NCBI RefSeq assembly: GCF_021730395.1
Contig: NC_069378.1
Coordinates: 42,855,001 to 42,919,000 of the forward strand
Source of the DNA: Mercenaria mercenaria
Lineage: Eukaryota > Mollusca > Bivalvia > Venerida > Veneridae
DNA length: 64,000 nucleotides
Direction of reading: 5' to 3'
A program made the position numbers and the translations under genes. Position 1 is the stretch's first letter, and every line of letters starts with the position of its first letter. Shown in pieces: positions 1 to 12,797 of the stretch. The notes beneath the pieces were generated by a model. The model saw nothing but the letters and a program-made list of their open reading frames with translations, ran no database searches and was not told the DNA's origin.

Positions 1-475
1 TTGATGCATTTTTTCATCTTGGGCAATTTGATTTCGTGACGTAAGATATATCATTACACCATATGGGAAATACATTTTCCTTTTTTCCCTGTACTTATGT
101 AACTAGTGAGAAAGAGGAAAATTATGCTGCTTATATACTGTATAGCTCATCACATGGTGAGCTTTGAAAAGTTTTGTTGAACAAAAGCGGCAAAAAATGT
201 CTCACGCTGCTTTGAGTAAAAAAAAGTTTGATGAAACCTTAACCAATGATAGATGAACTGTGTTAATCTCGCAAAATTCCAACAGAACCCGCACATACAC
301 AATGAACTGATGTGCCGAGTGGGTTAAAAAAGCAAGCTTTTAAAACAAAATTGAAACAGCTGAACCAAAAGAATCACGAAAGGAGCATATAACATGAAAA
401 AAGGCCAGAGTTATTTTTTATGTTTTTGGTTTTCAGTTCCTTTCTCAATATACTATACAGGATGCATTTTTATAT
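1..475. other. Gene-free flank
   Basis: AT-rich DNA with no open frame of note, no RNA gene and no repeat that recurs elsewhere in the window. Confidence 0.5.
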
Positions 476-712
476 GAGCCGTGCCATGAGAAAACCAACA
501 TAGTGGCTTTGCGACCAGCATTGATCAAGACCAGCCTGCGCATCCGCGCAGTCTGGTCAGGATCCATGCTGTTCGCTAACGGTTTCTCTAATTGCAATTA
601 GGCTTTGAAAGCGAACAGCATGGATCCTGACCAGACTGCGCGGATGCGCAGGCTGGTCTGGATCCATGCTGGTCGCAAAGCCACTATGTTGGTTTTCCCA
701 TGGCACGGCTCA
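476..712. mobile_element. Palindromic MITE, family A, copy 1
   Basis: Near-perfect inverted repeat of about 236 bp running from tgagccgtgccatgag to its reverse complement. Two arms of about 103 bp flank a loop of about 31 bp that is not palindromic. Each arm also holds a smaller hairpin (gaccagcctgcgcatc pairing with cgcgcagtctggtc). There is no coding capacity. It is flanked by TATA on both sides, so a TA-type target duplication is possible but not proven. Four other copies lie in the window. A non-autonomous DNA element is the likeliest reading; the parent transposase is not identifiable. Confidence 0.85.
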
Positions 713-1458
713 TATATCTATAAATGAAACAGAAAACTAACTGAATTTACTGATTTTATTTTCAGTTGTGCTGATTATTCTCTATCAAAACCTTAAAATT
801 CCTGTTAATTCATACATCTTTATATCTTTATGCCTGTAGTCTAGAAAATTCGAAAATTTCTGAATGCTAATATTTTTCAGGAACCTGAGAAACAAAACGA
901 TCAAAGAACTCTGGCCTAACTTTGAAAACCATTAATGCCAGTCTGAATAATTAAACTGCAGAGTTTATAACATTTCCGAGTCCTCATGGGACAAGTGGAA
1001 AGCGCATCATTAAAATGGAAATAAAATGCACAGCATGCACGTTATTGCATGCGAGATGCACACACTATGAATTTTAGCATAAAGATAATGTTGAATGAAT
1101 CATGAAAATTAAAACATAATAGCACGCTTAAAACACAAAAACCTCTCAAACGCGATAACAAAATTTGTAAATTTATTGCATTTTGTGCGCAGTTATTAGA
1201 GAAACTTCAATATTTATACCGTTACTTCAATTTACATGCCATATTTTTTTCGAAACATACTAAAGTCGAAGCAGCTGTTTCACGTTAGTCTGTCTTCGGT
1301 TTTTCATCGTTTGTTTGTATTACGTTTTTCAATTACGCGTCTGTCTATGTAATAAATTATTCATAACCTTTGGAAGAACTTGTAATGGAGGGAAGAGCAG
1401 TCTGAAATTCAAACACTGGCACTTGGGAAGTCATATTCCTCTGTCAAAGTGACATAAC
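713..1458. other. Gene-free DNA
   Basis: AT-rich spacer between two family A MITEs. No coding signal or recurring repeat was seen. Confidence 0.45.
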
Positions 1459-1704
1459 TGAGCCGCACCATGAGAAAACCAACATAGTGGGTTGGCGGCC
1501 AGCATGGATACAGACCAGCCTGCGCATCCGCGCAGTCTCATGAGTCTGGTCAGGATCCATGATGTTCGCTAACAGTTTCTCTAATTGCTATAAGCTCTGA
1601 AAGCGAACAGCATGGATCCTGACCAGACAGCGCGGATGCGCAGGCCGGTCTGGATCCATGCTGGTCGCAAAGCCACTATGTTGGTTTTCTCATGGCACGG
1701 CTCA
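1459..1704. mobile_element. Palindromic MITE, family A, copy 2
   Basis: Same palindrome as at 476-712, in the same loop orientation. The left arm has several substitutions and a short insertion near the inner hairpin, so this is the most diverged of the five copies. The flanks give no clear target duplication. Confidence 0.8.
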
Positions 1705-1923
1705 CATCTTATTGCTTTTAAGTAACTACTAGTTATTAACCTCGTTCGTCCGTAGTTAAGAAATTTGCATACCTCTAAAATATTAGGAAATGTTAACTGC
1801 TATTATTTTCGAATTCTGTCTTAAACAAGGTTGCGCATCTGAATTACCCTCTGGAAGGACTTTGGAAACATTTTCGCTAAAGCTGTTAATAAATAAAATC
1901 TATTAAAAGGTCCCTTGAAAACG

Positions 1924-2035
1924 TAGAATGCAACCAAAAAAGAATAATAGCAGACTCGGTTTGATTGAGTCTGTTCATGAGAGGTAATAAAATGTGCAAA
2001 ACCTCTCACGCCCCCTAGCACCGGCGTCGAACTTA
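1924..2035. repeat. Dispersed repeat shared with 51806-51925
   Basis: Contains tagaatgcaaccaa, then gcagactcg, then tttgattgagtctgttcatg and gagaggtaat followed by a gccccctagca motif. The same order of motifs recurs in the same orientation near 51806-51925. The stretch has a pair of short inverted repeats (gactcggtttgattgagtc). The family is not recognised. Confidence 0.6.
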
Positions 2036-4843
2036 ATATGAATTTCATACAGCTTGCAAATCCAGTAGTCAGCCTAGGGTTCGAACCGAGCAAACTTTGA
2101 CGTCATGGCCGTGCCTGCTCACAAAATATCAGTTTTTATAAGAAAGATGCCTTGAGAATGACTCAGCCAGCTCTTAGCTTTCGTTGGAATTGTTCTGAAC
2201 TGATTTTTTATAAACCGCAGACAGAAGAATGGAATACAAGTTTTATTGCCCAAGATTAACATTTCATATTGTCAATCCATGCATACCAGTAATACAAAGT
2301 TTGAGAGAAAATAGCCAAATGTGACATGACATTAACGGTTTCTCCCGGACCTCTAATACGATTGCTCACAGCCGTGTGTTGTACAGCTATGATATACCAT
2401 CGCCTTGTCTTCCCCCGGGACAAAAATCTGAGCAATCCATCAAGCAATATCGAATTTATTGTTTATAAATCATGTTATCTCTACTGATGATTAATACAGA
2501 TAATTTTGCATTATTGTTTTCGCACAACCTGGAACATTTTACTCAGGATGTTTTCTCATCGATTTCGTACAGCTACCAAACGTTTAAAGATATACCATGT
2601 TATTCTTTCACTGAAGTATTTATCATGATATATTAATTTATATTTAGAAACTACTAGTTCGATTCCTGGATGAGAAGAATTTTCTTCGCGAAAATTTGAC
2701 ACAATACAGCGTATATATATATACATCTTCATACATTAGTTATCCACATCTGGTCCGTGTGGAGAAGTTTTCAGTTACTTTAACAGGAAATCTTAATGGA
2801 TACGAAATCAATGAGCTCTGGTATGTGTGTACATGTAAAATAAGTAAAGGACTTGGCATATTTCTGATTTTTGACATGACGATTAAGACAGTCTATATCT
2901 CATCTTTTTATCGTAATCTGGTTCTGAAGTTGTAAAACTGAATTTGGAGACAAATCTCAAAACATATCATTGACTGTTTCACATCTCAGTTTTGAAACTG
3001 ACCAAGTTGATGGTAGCATTTTGAGACGGGTCCCCAGTAGACTAGCTCCTAGACTATGATATATCTTTTTACATTTTTATGATTGAATGTAGTGAACTGA
3101 GCCAGTCTATATCCTATGTCCAATATCATAGTCTGATAATTTCAACATCAGTCCTGTGTGAAAATCTCTAAAATAGACTGGCTTTTGTCTCTATGAAATT
3201 GAATTTGTCAAAAAAGGGAAAAATATAGAAATATAGTTATTATCAGTCTAGTGGCTAGTCTAGGTCCCCAGCCTCGTTACATTTTTTTCAGAGTTTTATT
3301 ATTAAAATTTGTCAACAGTGCGAAGAATTCTATTTTATCCGGATCGGGTTTAGATACTATAGCTGTTGCGGCTGGCTCAAAGGTAATCAGATTTGTAGAG
3401 CTAAATTGTGCAGTTTCTGTCAGACTTTCGGTGATATGATGATCTACTTCCGCCTGTGCCCTCATGACATGCACGTAGTGGAGGGTTCGGGCTATATACG
3501 GTCATTATGTTTATCCTCACAATTACACATCTTACACGCGTATATGTGTATTACCGCCTTGCCATTGAAATATGAGTTCTGAATAAGTTTAGTTTACCGA
3601 CACGATGTCCGTGTACAAGTATATATACCAAAATATATCTTAAACTATATTTGTTTTTATAACTGTGGTGGTGTTAGCAGCCTTCTATTTTCAAAACACA
3701 TTTTGAATAGCCCTCTTTTGTTATAACGACATACATTTTGAGCAACCCTCTGTTCCTGTCTGTATGGTGTAATATTGTGATTCCCCATCAGGGTTTTATT
3801 GCAAAAACACGTGCGCCAAATGAATGTCTGCGCAGCGTAACGCATGTTCTTCGGCTCCAGGATTTTATATTGAGTGAAGCACCGTGTTGCTTTATTGCAA
3901 AAAAAGCAAAACACGCTACAAGTATGTTTCATATGTCATCAATGAAAATGCATGTCTAGAATCTACGACAATTTTTAATTGTTTTCCCAAAAAAACGCGC
4001 AATCTAAGCTGTCTAATTGAACTTAAAATTAATTTTAATTATGTATTTATCATTCTTATTATTGATCTATAACATTCAATGTTGTATATAGCAGAACAAT
4101 TTAACTGAAATCCAACACCGTCATGCCGCCATTGAGCACAGCATTCTTTACTGTTTCAAGTTTTGTCTACATTAGTAAAATGTTCTTGAATATATGTTAA
4201 GATAAATCTTTATGAATTACCAGTAGAATCTATTCACAGATTCAGCGGAGTCGTTGGGGGAAATGCCATCATGAAAATCTTTCGCTTTCTTCATTTTAAT
4301 TTTGGGTCATTCTCTCCATGTTGATGTATTGAATTATGGATTTTGTGCGATATTTGATATACTAGTATTTACACAATTTGCCATTAAAAGGAGTAGCTCT
4401 ATGTGAAAAGGGAAACCTTGGGGTTGTTTATTGGCAGAAAATCTTTATTTTTCTCATATATATTAAACGGCAGCTCTCTGTATTCACAGAAATCAAAGTT
4501 TCAATATTTTAGTTTGGCTTTAGGGCTACTGCTAGACTGGCATCAGTCGTTACAGTCATTAAATGTAAAGCATTTGGCCATAAAATCCTCTCTGATACCA
4601 CTTTCTCATAAAATTTACAATATCTCTAGCCTCTGTCTCTACTGTTAAGATAAGCCAGTAAAAGGGAGCCGCAGAAAAGTTGATATATATTTTAAAATAA
4701 ATAAATAAATAAAATGGGAAATGTTTAATCTCAACAGACTTTGTAAGTCTAGGCTACTGCGTTTAAGGAATGTGGCTTTCCCCTTTGAATATTCGTCCTT
4801 GCTCCTCTTTCCCCCAAAATCCGACCCTTTCTTCAACCCCTTA

Positions 4844-4867
4844 CCCCCCCTCCCCCCCCCCCCCCCC
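4844..4867. repeat. C-rich homopolymer tract
   Basis: A run of cytosines interrupted by one T. It explains the proline-rich open frames that cross it. Confidence 0.9.
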
Positions 4868-5289
4868 TTTCTGTATTTTGTTTATAATGAAAATGTACTT
4901 GTTGTATTTTTGGAGCAACCCGTCTACAATATTCTTCCGTTGCAGTATCTTTTTGTTGTGGGCCTACTTGATGCATGGCTCTGTGGCTGTGTTTGGGGTG
5001 TTCTGTGCTTCCAGGAAATCTACCCTTAGGTACTACCTTTTATCTTTTTTAGACATTTTCAAATCAGTTCATGTCCATACAGAAGCCAATGTAAAATGTA
5101 TTTAGAATTTCATACTCGTCACTTTTGTTTTCTTGAAAACATTTCTTATCAATGTTCAGAGTGAACTACTAACTACAGGGAAATGGGACGGGGTCTATTC
5201 TCATTCTAAGAAATGTTACAGGTTACATTAAATGTCATACAATGTTGTTGCACTGTCAAAACCAATGAACGAGATGTAGGCTAACATTA

Positions 5290-5600
5290 TCATATCTTAA
5301 GGCCTATGTTATTTTGAAATTATGAATTAGGTGGGTGGGGTACATGATATTATTTCTGAGAAATTTCGAAGTTATTGTAAAACAAATTTTATTTCAATGT
5401 AACAATACATTAAAACCATGCAGTGCTGAACTCTTACTTTAGTTAAAAGACTAAAGTAGGAAAAGTTATCAGTATGTTCGGGTCACAATTTTCGGGGTAA
5501 GTATTCTATATCATCAATGCGAAAAAGTATAACATACATAGTAAAGCTGAACTATCCGTGTAAATGAGCTGAGAGTTATTTTTCTATTTTCATTTATTAC
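5290..5600 (+). repeat. Left arm of an inverted repeat pair
   Basis: Shares, in order, taaggcctatg, attttcggggtaagtat and gtgtaaatgagctgag with the reverse complement of about 7865-8170. Identity is patchy but the motifs are colinear. The two arms enclose about 2.3 kb. It could be the ends of an old DNA transposon or two opposed copies of one repeat. Confidence 0.5.
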
Positions 5601-6194
5601 TTTTCTAAAAAACACATTACAATTAACCAGGTGTCGGTAAAATTTGTCATTAAAGAAGTCCCAACTATAAGTATGGTGTGCGAGAAGGGCCTGAGCGCTT
5701 GTACGTAGTGCGCATTTACAGGGAGTGTATAATACTATTGCTCAGATTAATATGTTAATTATATATTTGACTTTATCGTAAGTCCGCAAATTGCACCAAA
5801 AATAGCAGTATTAATTTTGCAATAATATTATTTATTTACAAGCGTAGCCTATCTTTGACAAATGACATCGAGAATTCTAACTAGCCTTTTAGAAAGCTGC
5901 ATTTTCAAGTACCTGATATTCTCCACTTGGGTTAAAAATCATTTTTACAATACATTTTTGTAGATAGTGACTGACTACAGAAGGAATTTTACGGAAATAA
6001 AAATACGCTGGACCTACGGAATGCTACAACCTACTAAACTTCTTAATAAATAGTGAAAAATAAACTAGAACTCTATGATAAAAATCAAATAGATCGTTTC
6101 GGAAGTGTTAGAGAGTGAGAAAGCAAACATATCCTAAATAGTATTTAGCATGGATGATTTTGCACTGGGGTCATGGGACTCGTCCCGAAAAGGC

Positions 6195-6360
6195 CGGTCC
6201 GTCAGCCGCGAGTTAGTTAAATGAATGGTTACAGACTTCTATCCGCATGGCGCCTGGCATAGTGGTAGGAGTTCGGAGGTAGTTGGCTAGCACAACAAAG
6301 GTGTCTCATAAGCCAATTTTGCTGGCCCTTTCAATAAGGGTGACACTATAATAAAAAATA
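6195..6360. repeat. SINE-like fragment
   Basis: Ends in a module (ggccctttcaataagggtga followed by cactataata) that recurs in altered form at 11205-11240. The upstream half has tRNA-like character (gcatggcgcctggcatagtgg) but no clean tRNA fold. Confidence 0.4.
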
Positions 6361-6660
6361 AAAAGAGACCTTTTACCTTTATACAGTAGGGATATGTTTG
6401 TTTTACATGTAACATCAAAGCATTAACCCCTCGTGAAAATATTATGCATGTGGCGTTCACTGTATATGTATAATTGTAATATTATACTTTGACGTAACAC
6501 TGATACAAACAAATACCCTTTTGCATATTCATTTATATAAAAATAAAAACAAGCAAACAAACAAACAACAACGGGAAAAATGTTTATCTATTTTAATTTG
6601 TTGGGTTTAAAGTAACATCAAAATGATACAATTAACTTTTTCCAGGTGTTTTTTTTTTGT

Positions 6661-6681
6661 GGGGGGGGGGGGGGGGGGGGG
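6661..6681. repeat. G homopolymer, 21 bases
   Basis: An uninterrupted G run. It creates the glycine-rich start of a spurious open frame. Confidence 0.95.
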
Positions 6682-6689
6682 AACCTCCA

Positions 6690-6862
6690 GGTGCACCTCC
6701 AAACATTTTTTGGGGCTCAGTTGAGTACCTAGATAGAGGCAGAGACCTTCAAAAAGTCAGCTGGTGGCTTCCTTACATGAAGAAGTTTACACCTAAAGTG
6801 AGGTTTCCATCCCACGCCGGCGGCATGGAATTCGAAGTCAGCGACCTTGGATCCGGTCACGG
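6690..6862 (-). repeat. tRNA-headed SINE fragment, reverse orientation
   Basis: The right edge reads as the reverse of a tRNA-like head: ggaattcgaagtcagcgacc matches an inverted B box and ggatccggtcacggaga an inverted A-box region. The plus-strand open frame of 76 codons here is a shadow of this repeat. Confidence 0.45.
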
Positions 6863-7864
6863 AGACAACTATAGAAGTAATGTTTGAAATATTTACCATT
6901 ATGCAATTCTCACGCTGATTTTCATTCCTGTGAAGTGAACAATTATGTCTACGTTTTTCTTTTGCAACTACAGTTATAAACTTATATATTCAATTAAATC
7001 CCGATAATATAAATGATACTGTCAATGATATTTACCGCCTGAAATTACAGATGGTTTCTCGAATACACCATACTTTTAATTACAAAAGTTTACACACCAC
7101 GAGGGTCGGAAAGCACGAAATTTACGTTCTTGAACGTATATATGAAACGTCATGCTTGAAATGTAAATAAAGGAATAAAAGTAAATTTTTACATGTTCAT
7201 GGAAAGGATCGAACTGTGATTGTCGATGTTTCCGGTACAGAATATATATGAACGTATATATACGAGCCGTTTCATCTTATGGGACTTACAGGAACATTGT
7301 AAGCGATTGTTTATTTATTGTATTTATGTTCTAGTAACCTTTGACACTGATTTCGAGGACAAGCCGTATTTGTGACACATACATGTCTATTGTTGGGCTG
7401 TAAAAAGATAGATCCAAAATTTAAACTAAAAGCTATATTGCATAACTTCTTCGTCATTTCTGTGCATAGAATTCGGTTGCTATTTTGTTAGAATATCAGA
7501 AAATTACTGGAAATAAAACATATCTTTGAAAAAGTCCCGATCTTTCATCATTTGTTTGGTTGGCGTATGTTTACAAATTTCATGTTAGTAGGCCGTCATA
7601 TCCAAGAAGCCGTGTAAAGTGATAATTTTGATGACACATTGGTTTTATTTTGTAATTGTGAGTGATCGTTACGTGATCAGAAAGATCGGACAGTGGGATG
7701 TTATAAAAAAGTGATACTTTATGTAGATTAGGAAGTGAATTGCACTATACAATAAGGAATTTTAAGGTAAAATACACCTTTTACTTCGTTCACTGAAGAA
7801 AACATGGCGGACATATTTTTGTAAAATATTGGTGCACGTGTGATTTGTGTAACAAAGTTTAACG

Positions 7865-8170
7865 ACGTTTTCTTAGAAAACTAACGCTCAGCTCATTTAC
7901 ACTGACCTATCCTTGATTGATGAATATATATATTGTATAAATATAAGAGACTTACGGTACCAAATACTTACCCCGAAAATTCCTGTGCATTTTCCTCTTG
8001 TGCACTGTTGGAACATGTTTTTGAGTGTCATTGATACTCTATAATTTACTCGGAGATACATTTTTTATTATTATTAGTTTCTCTTTGAACCCCATGCATT
8101 TCTCGCGTTGTTACGACAATCTCAGTTTTACACAGGAATTTTGCATGGTCAAAATAGCATAGGCCTTAAG
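7865..8170 (-). repeat. Right arm of an inverted repeat pair
   Basis: Reverse-complement partner of 5290-5600, carrying ctcagctcatttacac, acttaccccgaaaatt and cataggccttaag. Confidence 0.5.
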
Positions 8171-8460
8171 TAGACATTCAAGAAAATTGGACTAATGTAG
8201 ACAAAGTTTTACTAAGCAAACTAAAACAAAAAATAAATAAATAAAAATTGTTTACAAAAGAAATGTTCCTTTCTGAAGAATGACAGAACGAAATATTTTT
8301 TTGAAATAGTCGTAAAGTTTTGTACAAAAAAATGTATATTCTTTTTTCCTGCTGTTATTTTTAAGGTGGTACTCAAACATGAACGCTACGTTAAAACACA
8401 GAGACCTAACAACGAGACATTTTACTGTAGGCCTAAAGCTGTCCGATTAAACATATATAT

Positions 8461-8696
8461 GAGCCGTGCCATGAGAAAACCCACATAGTGGCTTTGCGAC
8501 CAGCATGGATCCAGACCAGCCTACGCATCCGCGCAGTCTGGTCAGGATCCATGCTGTTCGCTAACAGTTTCTCCAATTCCAATAGGCTTTAAAAGCGAAC
8601 AGCATGGATCCTGACCAGACTGCGCGGATGCGCAGGCTGGTCTGGATCCATGCTGGTCGCAAAGCCACTATGTTGGTTTTCTCATGGCACGGCTCA
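8461..8696. mobile_element. Palindromic MITE, family A, copy 3
   Basis: Same near-perfect palindrome as at 476-712, with the same loop orientation (aacagtttctccaatt). The arms match each other almost completely. An open frame of 68 codons that starts in its right arm is not a gene. Confidence 0.85.
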
Positions 8697-8699
8697 TTT

Positions 8700-9500
8700 A
8701 GGGATGTGCGCAACTCCTACAGTAGTATATGGAAACAGGACACATATATTTGCTTGAAAAAAGTTTTTTCCTGTTGCTGCTCGGACAAGTCATACGACAG
8801 TGGGTCATGAATCAAATTCCCAGTCTATTCAACCCCATTTCCAACTTAGCCGATTTTTTTTTCTAGAATCAGAGCCATCAGGGTAAAAGGTTCTCGAACA
8901 CGCCAGGACGCCACAGAAATAGGACAATTAGATTCTGTTACTTTTAGCAATCTCTGTTGCTAGCAATTTCTGTTTCTTTGTTCTCAAAATAAGCCTGTCG
9001 TATATTTAAGATCAAGTACTTATTGGTTAACCTAAACAGGATCATAATAAAAGATATAATGATGAATAAGTACAGTCATGTAGGCTATATCTAGACTTCT
9101 ACATACTTTATGCACTAACAACATGTAGATCTATAATTCATATTGATTTATATACCTACATCTGTTATTTAGATTTTTTAATAATACTTCTATTCTGTTC
9201 TTTTCTGTGCGTTCAGTGTTGATCTATTCGCTTTCTTTTAATCTAGAGAGTAAATTCGCGCACCTGGTTAAATATAAAACATCTTAGAGGAAAAAACACT
9301 CTTTCTTCTTTACCGCTAGTCAAACATGCCTGAGTACTTGGTAAAGGATGTTTATTTAGTCAGCGGTTGAGCGATACTTTTATGGATTATATTTGTACAA
9401 ATAATACACCACATTTCAATATAAACCCGCTTTAAAAGTTTAAAAAGCGCGCGGTGGCTTTATCCTAATAAAACTTTCGTTCCGCACAAAGTTTGTCATC
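8700..9500. other. Gene-free upstream region of the tRNA gene
   Basis: AT-rich. No protein-coding signal and no recurring repeat was found. Confidence 0.4.
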
Positions 9501-9501
9501 A

Positions 9502-9574
9502 GTCCCCGTAGCGCAGTGGATAGCGCGCTGGACTTCTAATCCAGAGGTCGCGGGTTCGAATCCCGCCGGGGATG
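9502..9574 (+). tRNA. tRNA-Arg (anticodon TCT)
   Basis: A 73-nt intronless tRNA gene. The 7-bp acceptor stem (gtccccg with cggggat, one G-U at the first pair), the D arm, the anticodon stem ctgga/tccag and the T arm gcggg/cccgc all fold. The anticodon loop cttctaa gives TCT, which reads AGA arginine codons. The internal Pol III boxes are intact: A box at about 9509-9519 and B box ggttcgaatcc at 9553-9563. A run of nine T follows within four bases of the 3' end. CCA is not encoded, as usual in animals. All stems are intact and there is no SINE tail, so this looks like a working gene and not a SINE head. Confidence 0.96.
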
Positions 9575-9577
9575 ACA

Positions 9578-9586
9578 TTTTTTTTT
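9578..9586 (+). terminator. Pol III T-run terminator of the tRNA gene
   Basis: Nine consecutive T four bases after the tRNA discriminator base, the usual RNA polymerase III stop. Confidence 0.85.
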
Positions 9587-9589
9587 CCT

Positions 9590-12500
9590 TCACGAAAAAT
9601 GATAAGATTTTACACTACTGTTTGATTATTCCTTGCCTCGCGTAGAGTTAAAAAATGTTGAACTATACCCGATACTTCCATGTATATGTCAGAAAACAAT
9701 GAAATCCAATACATGTATGTCCTTAGTCTCAAATGACAATTTTTGTTGTGGCTACATGGCTACATTTTACGCAGACGTGTAATTAAAAGTTCTAATTTCA
9801 CATCCTTTACGAGTTCTAAATAAACTAAGGGTGGATATTCTAATTTTTTTTTTAAAAAGGTAGTAATATAATACTGAAATTTATCTTAAAAATATTAACC
9901 CGTTGTTATCTGTATAAAATTGCAAACGCGTGCGGATTCAGACCGGTGTGCAGGTCTCCCATATGATATACCCCTATGTCAAGCGTATAAATGAAATTCT
10001 GTTGGTACTTTTAAGCCCCCAGTCCGCCCCCAAAAAATGCATTGTAGTAATATTGCGAAGTCTACATTTTTGTATCATGTAACGAAATGTAAATCCCATT
10101 ATCTGAACCTATGGCATGTATTAAACCACAGATACCAAAGTATATAATATATGATGGAGGTGGCCACCACAAACGCACAAAAATCTCGTGCTGTAAAATA
10201 TATATATAAGAAATGTTAAGGGACCCTGGGGTACGGGAAAATACGAAAAGCTTTAAAAATATTTCATTTAAATCCCGCTGTGTTCAGCTGAATTTATTTT
10301 TCTCTGTTATGACATCAACATGAATGTTGACATAAACTTTATTTATAATAATAGGTTTCTCGTATAAAAATGCCTTTTAAAGCGACTACTGTGAAGAAAA
10401 AAAGCATTATTGATACGCCACTGCATTTATTAAGCCCGCCTGAGATGAAAGACACGTTGATCAAATAATACGCTAGACACCATTGATCAAAAAATCAAAC
10501 ATGATACTTCTTTATTTACTTTTATCTTTGTTAGTGAAAACTGTCTTTTTATGATCTCGGTCTTTGATATCGAGTAAAACTAATGCATAAAAAATGATAA
10601 ATTAACGTGTTTTTTTTTCTTTCTACTGGCGTGTAATTTTAGTGTTATTAAACTTCATAGAATGAGCAGTGTTAATGTTAGGGAATGTCATTTTATTTTT
10701 GTACCTTTAAGTATTTTAAAGGAAGCAATAAAAAGAGGATAACAATGCCTCATTTATTATCGCATTTATGATTTAAAAAATGTTCGTGTATTTAAAGACC
10801 CTTTAAAGTGCTAAATGTGGCAAACTGACAATTATTAAATATTAATAATTTTCTTCGTTAAAGCAGCGAAACGAGTGGAAAATTCTTATTCACAACCAGG
10901 AGGATTCGAGCTTCGATTTCGACTCCTATTGTGTCTTATTCACACCAGCAACAAATAGCGTACCTTGGCTAGATTAGACAAATTTACAATCGAAGAAACT
11001 TTGAAAACAAATAAAGAGTCGAGAGTCTTAGAAATTAGATATAGACTGGCTCTGTTCATCATACGTAGAGTGTTAATGGCTGAATAAGGAACGGACGGTC
11101 CACGGTTCAAAGCCCACTGAAATCCGTTTTGATGTGACCAGTTGGTGACCAACTACCAAGCTAAAAATGTTACTGATTGCCTTCATGCAAGTCTCAAAAG
11201 TCAAAATGACTGGCTCTTCCAAAAGGGCGACACTGTAAACGAAGTCTAAAAAGCTTTTCTACAGCTGTCTTTTAAAAAAAAAAACCTCTTAAATGTTTTG
11301 TTTTCAAGCAGGATTTGTTATCAGTTGGGTAAACCTCGTATCGCATAATCCAGATTTGATAATTTGGTCAAATCTGACAAGATATCAAATCTTCAAAGGG
11401 TCCACATTCCACGGGACAAAGAAACATTCCTTCAAGATAAACTAATCTTAATTGACGTTTTGAAAAACAGAACACGGTTTTGCCACTAAGTGCGAGGAAT
11501 TTCGTAAGTAAAAGAACAAAAAAAGAAAGAAGCAAAACAAATGATTTTCCTACTAATTAGCCCTCTGTATGGACTCCTGTGTGTTGTGAAGATATTAAGG
11601 TAGTTTCAACACTTGTGTGTACTAAATGGAGCTTTGTCCATAATTATAGTTCAATGTTTTTCTTTAGTTTATCGCGTACAGCGATCTACAGTCAAGTACT
11701 CGCGACTGAAACACATTTTAAATTTCACTGCATGTCAAATGGGTTGGTCGTATGGATCCGACGATTGGTGAACATAATGTAGATATCTTGTTCCGCAAGA
11801 AAATGAAAATTTCACGAGATGCAAGTTCGCCGTGATGGTCGAACTGCCACGCAATTGGGGATTTTAAGCGAAGTACTGGCCAGGACTTTTCACCAGTCAT
11901 AACATCGATTGTGACACGGAAATCGATGGACCTTCGAAGACCTTTTACTTCAGTAGGTTTATAAAAGTCCCGGACATTGGGGATGTAGGGGGTTTTCGGA
12001 CCTGAAAATGTTCTTTATCCCCAGACTCCGAGTGTTTTAATTGCATGCGTCTTTTACCAGTCCCGTCTGATGGCAGCTTTCTGGAATCAATAAACTACAA
12101 AATCACGGTCTTGGACAATACAGGAAAACCGATTTTGTCAGACAGATATTGGTTTCCAATCTATAACGAATGAATACAGGGTATCGATTTTATTACACAT
12201 TAAATAACGGACTATGGTTTCTATTTGAACAGTGACTAAGTGAAATGTAGGCCTAGACAGTGGCGCTGTCAGATTTCAAGCACTTTAACGAATCCATATT
12301 CAAATAAGCCAGTCCCACTTCTGTTTCGGGATCAAAAACAGTGTGTTTTTTCTTAATATGAAATGCAAATACTTTTCAGTAAGATTACCAAAATTGACGT
12401 ACCATTGGCCACGACAATATTCGTTACATTAGTGTTAATACCAGTCCAGGTATTACATGGGTAGATAATGGGACCCGACAAGAAATATGACCGTCGAATA

Positions 12501-12615
12501 AGATACAGCTATGTATATCACATAAATGGGGAGGATAAACGCTAGATGCTCCGTCTTGTTTAGATGATTTTCTGTCCTTGATGTGTGTTGCAAGTAACCC
12601 TGTTTACAGCTAGCA
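9590..12615. other. Gene-free stretch
   Basis: No coding signal beyond short random frames. A SINE-like piece lies at about 11090-11265; the rest is unique AT-rich DNA as far as can be seen. Confidence 0.4.
11090..11265. repeat. SINE-like fragment
   Basis: Holds a module (tggctcttccaaaagggcga then cactgtaa) like that at 6325-6350, preceded by an inverted B-box-like ggttcaaagcc. Degenerate. Confidence 0.4.
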
Positions 12616-12619
12616 GTAA

Positions 12620-12797
12620 TTAACCCTTACCACGATAAATTTCTATAATGAACTTGTTCATCTTTCAACTGACTGTTAAATGGGGTGCTTACCGAACAGT
12701 GCAGATCTTGATCAGACTGCATGGATGTGCAGGCTGATCAAGATCTACACTAGTCGCAAAGGCAGAATCAATCATGTCCAGCATGATACGGGATAAG
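12620..12797 (-). mobile_element. TTAA-ended MITE, family B, copy 1
   Basis: Starts ttaacccttac and ends gatacgggataa. It aligns along its length with the reverse complement of 40667-40879 and keeps the central hairpin tgatcagactgcatggat then gtgcaggctgatca. It is shorter by about 35 bp and its right terminus is eroded. TTAA ends suggest a piggyBac-type target, but no transposase is present to confirm it. Confidence 0.75.

Larger units (their letters stand above)
1705..5195. other. Gene-free stretch
   Basis: Only short random open frames are present, with no recognisable protein. It holds the repeat at 1924-2035 and the C-rich tract at 4844-4867. No exon-like signal was found. Confidence 0.45.

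Noticed and set aside
8604-8810. Short open frame MDPDQTARMRRLVW and similar frames at 55923-56168
   Set aside because: They lie on the arms of family A MITEs and recur wherever the palindrome occurs.
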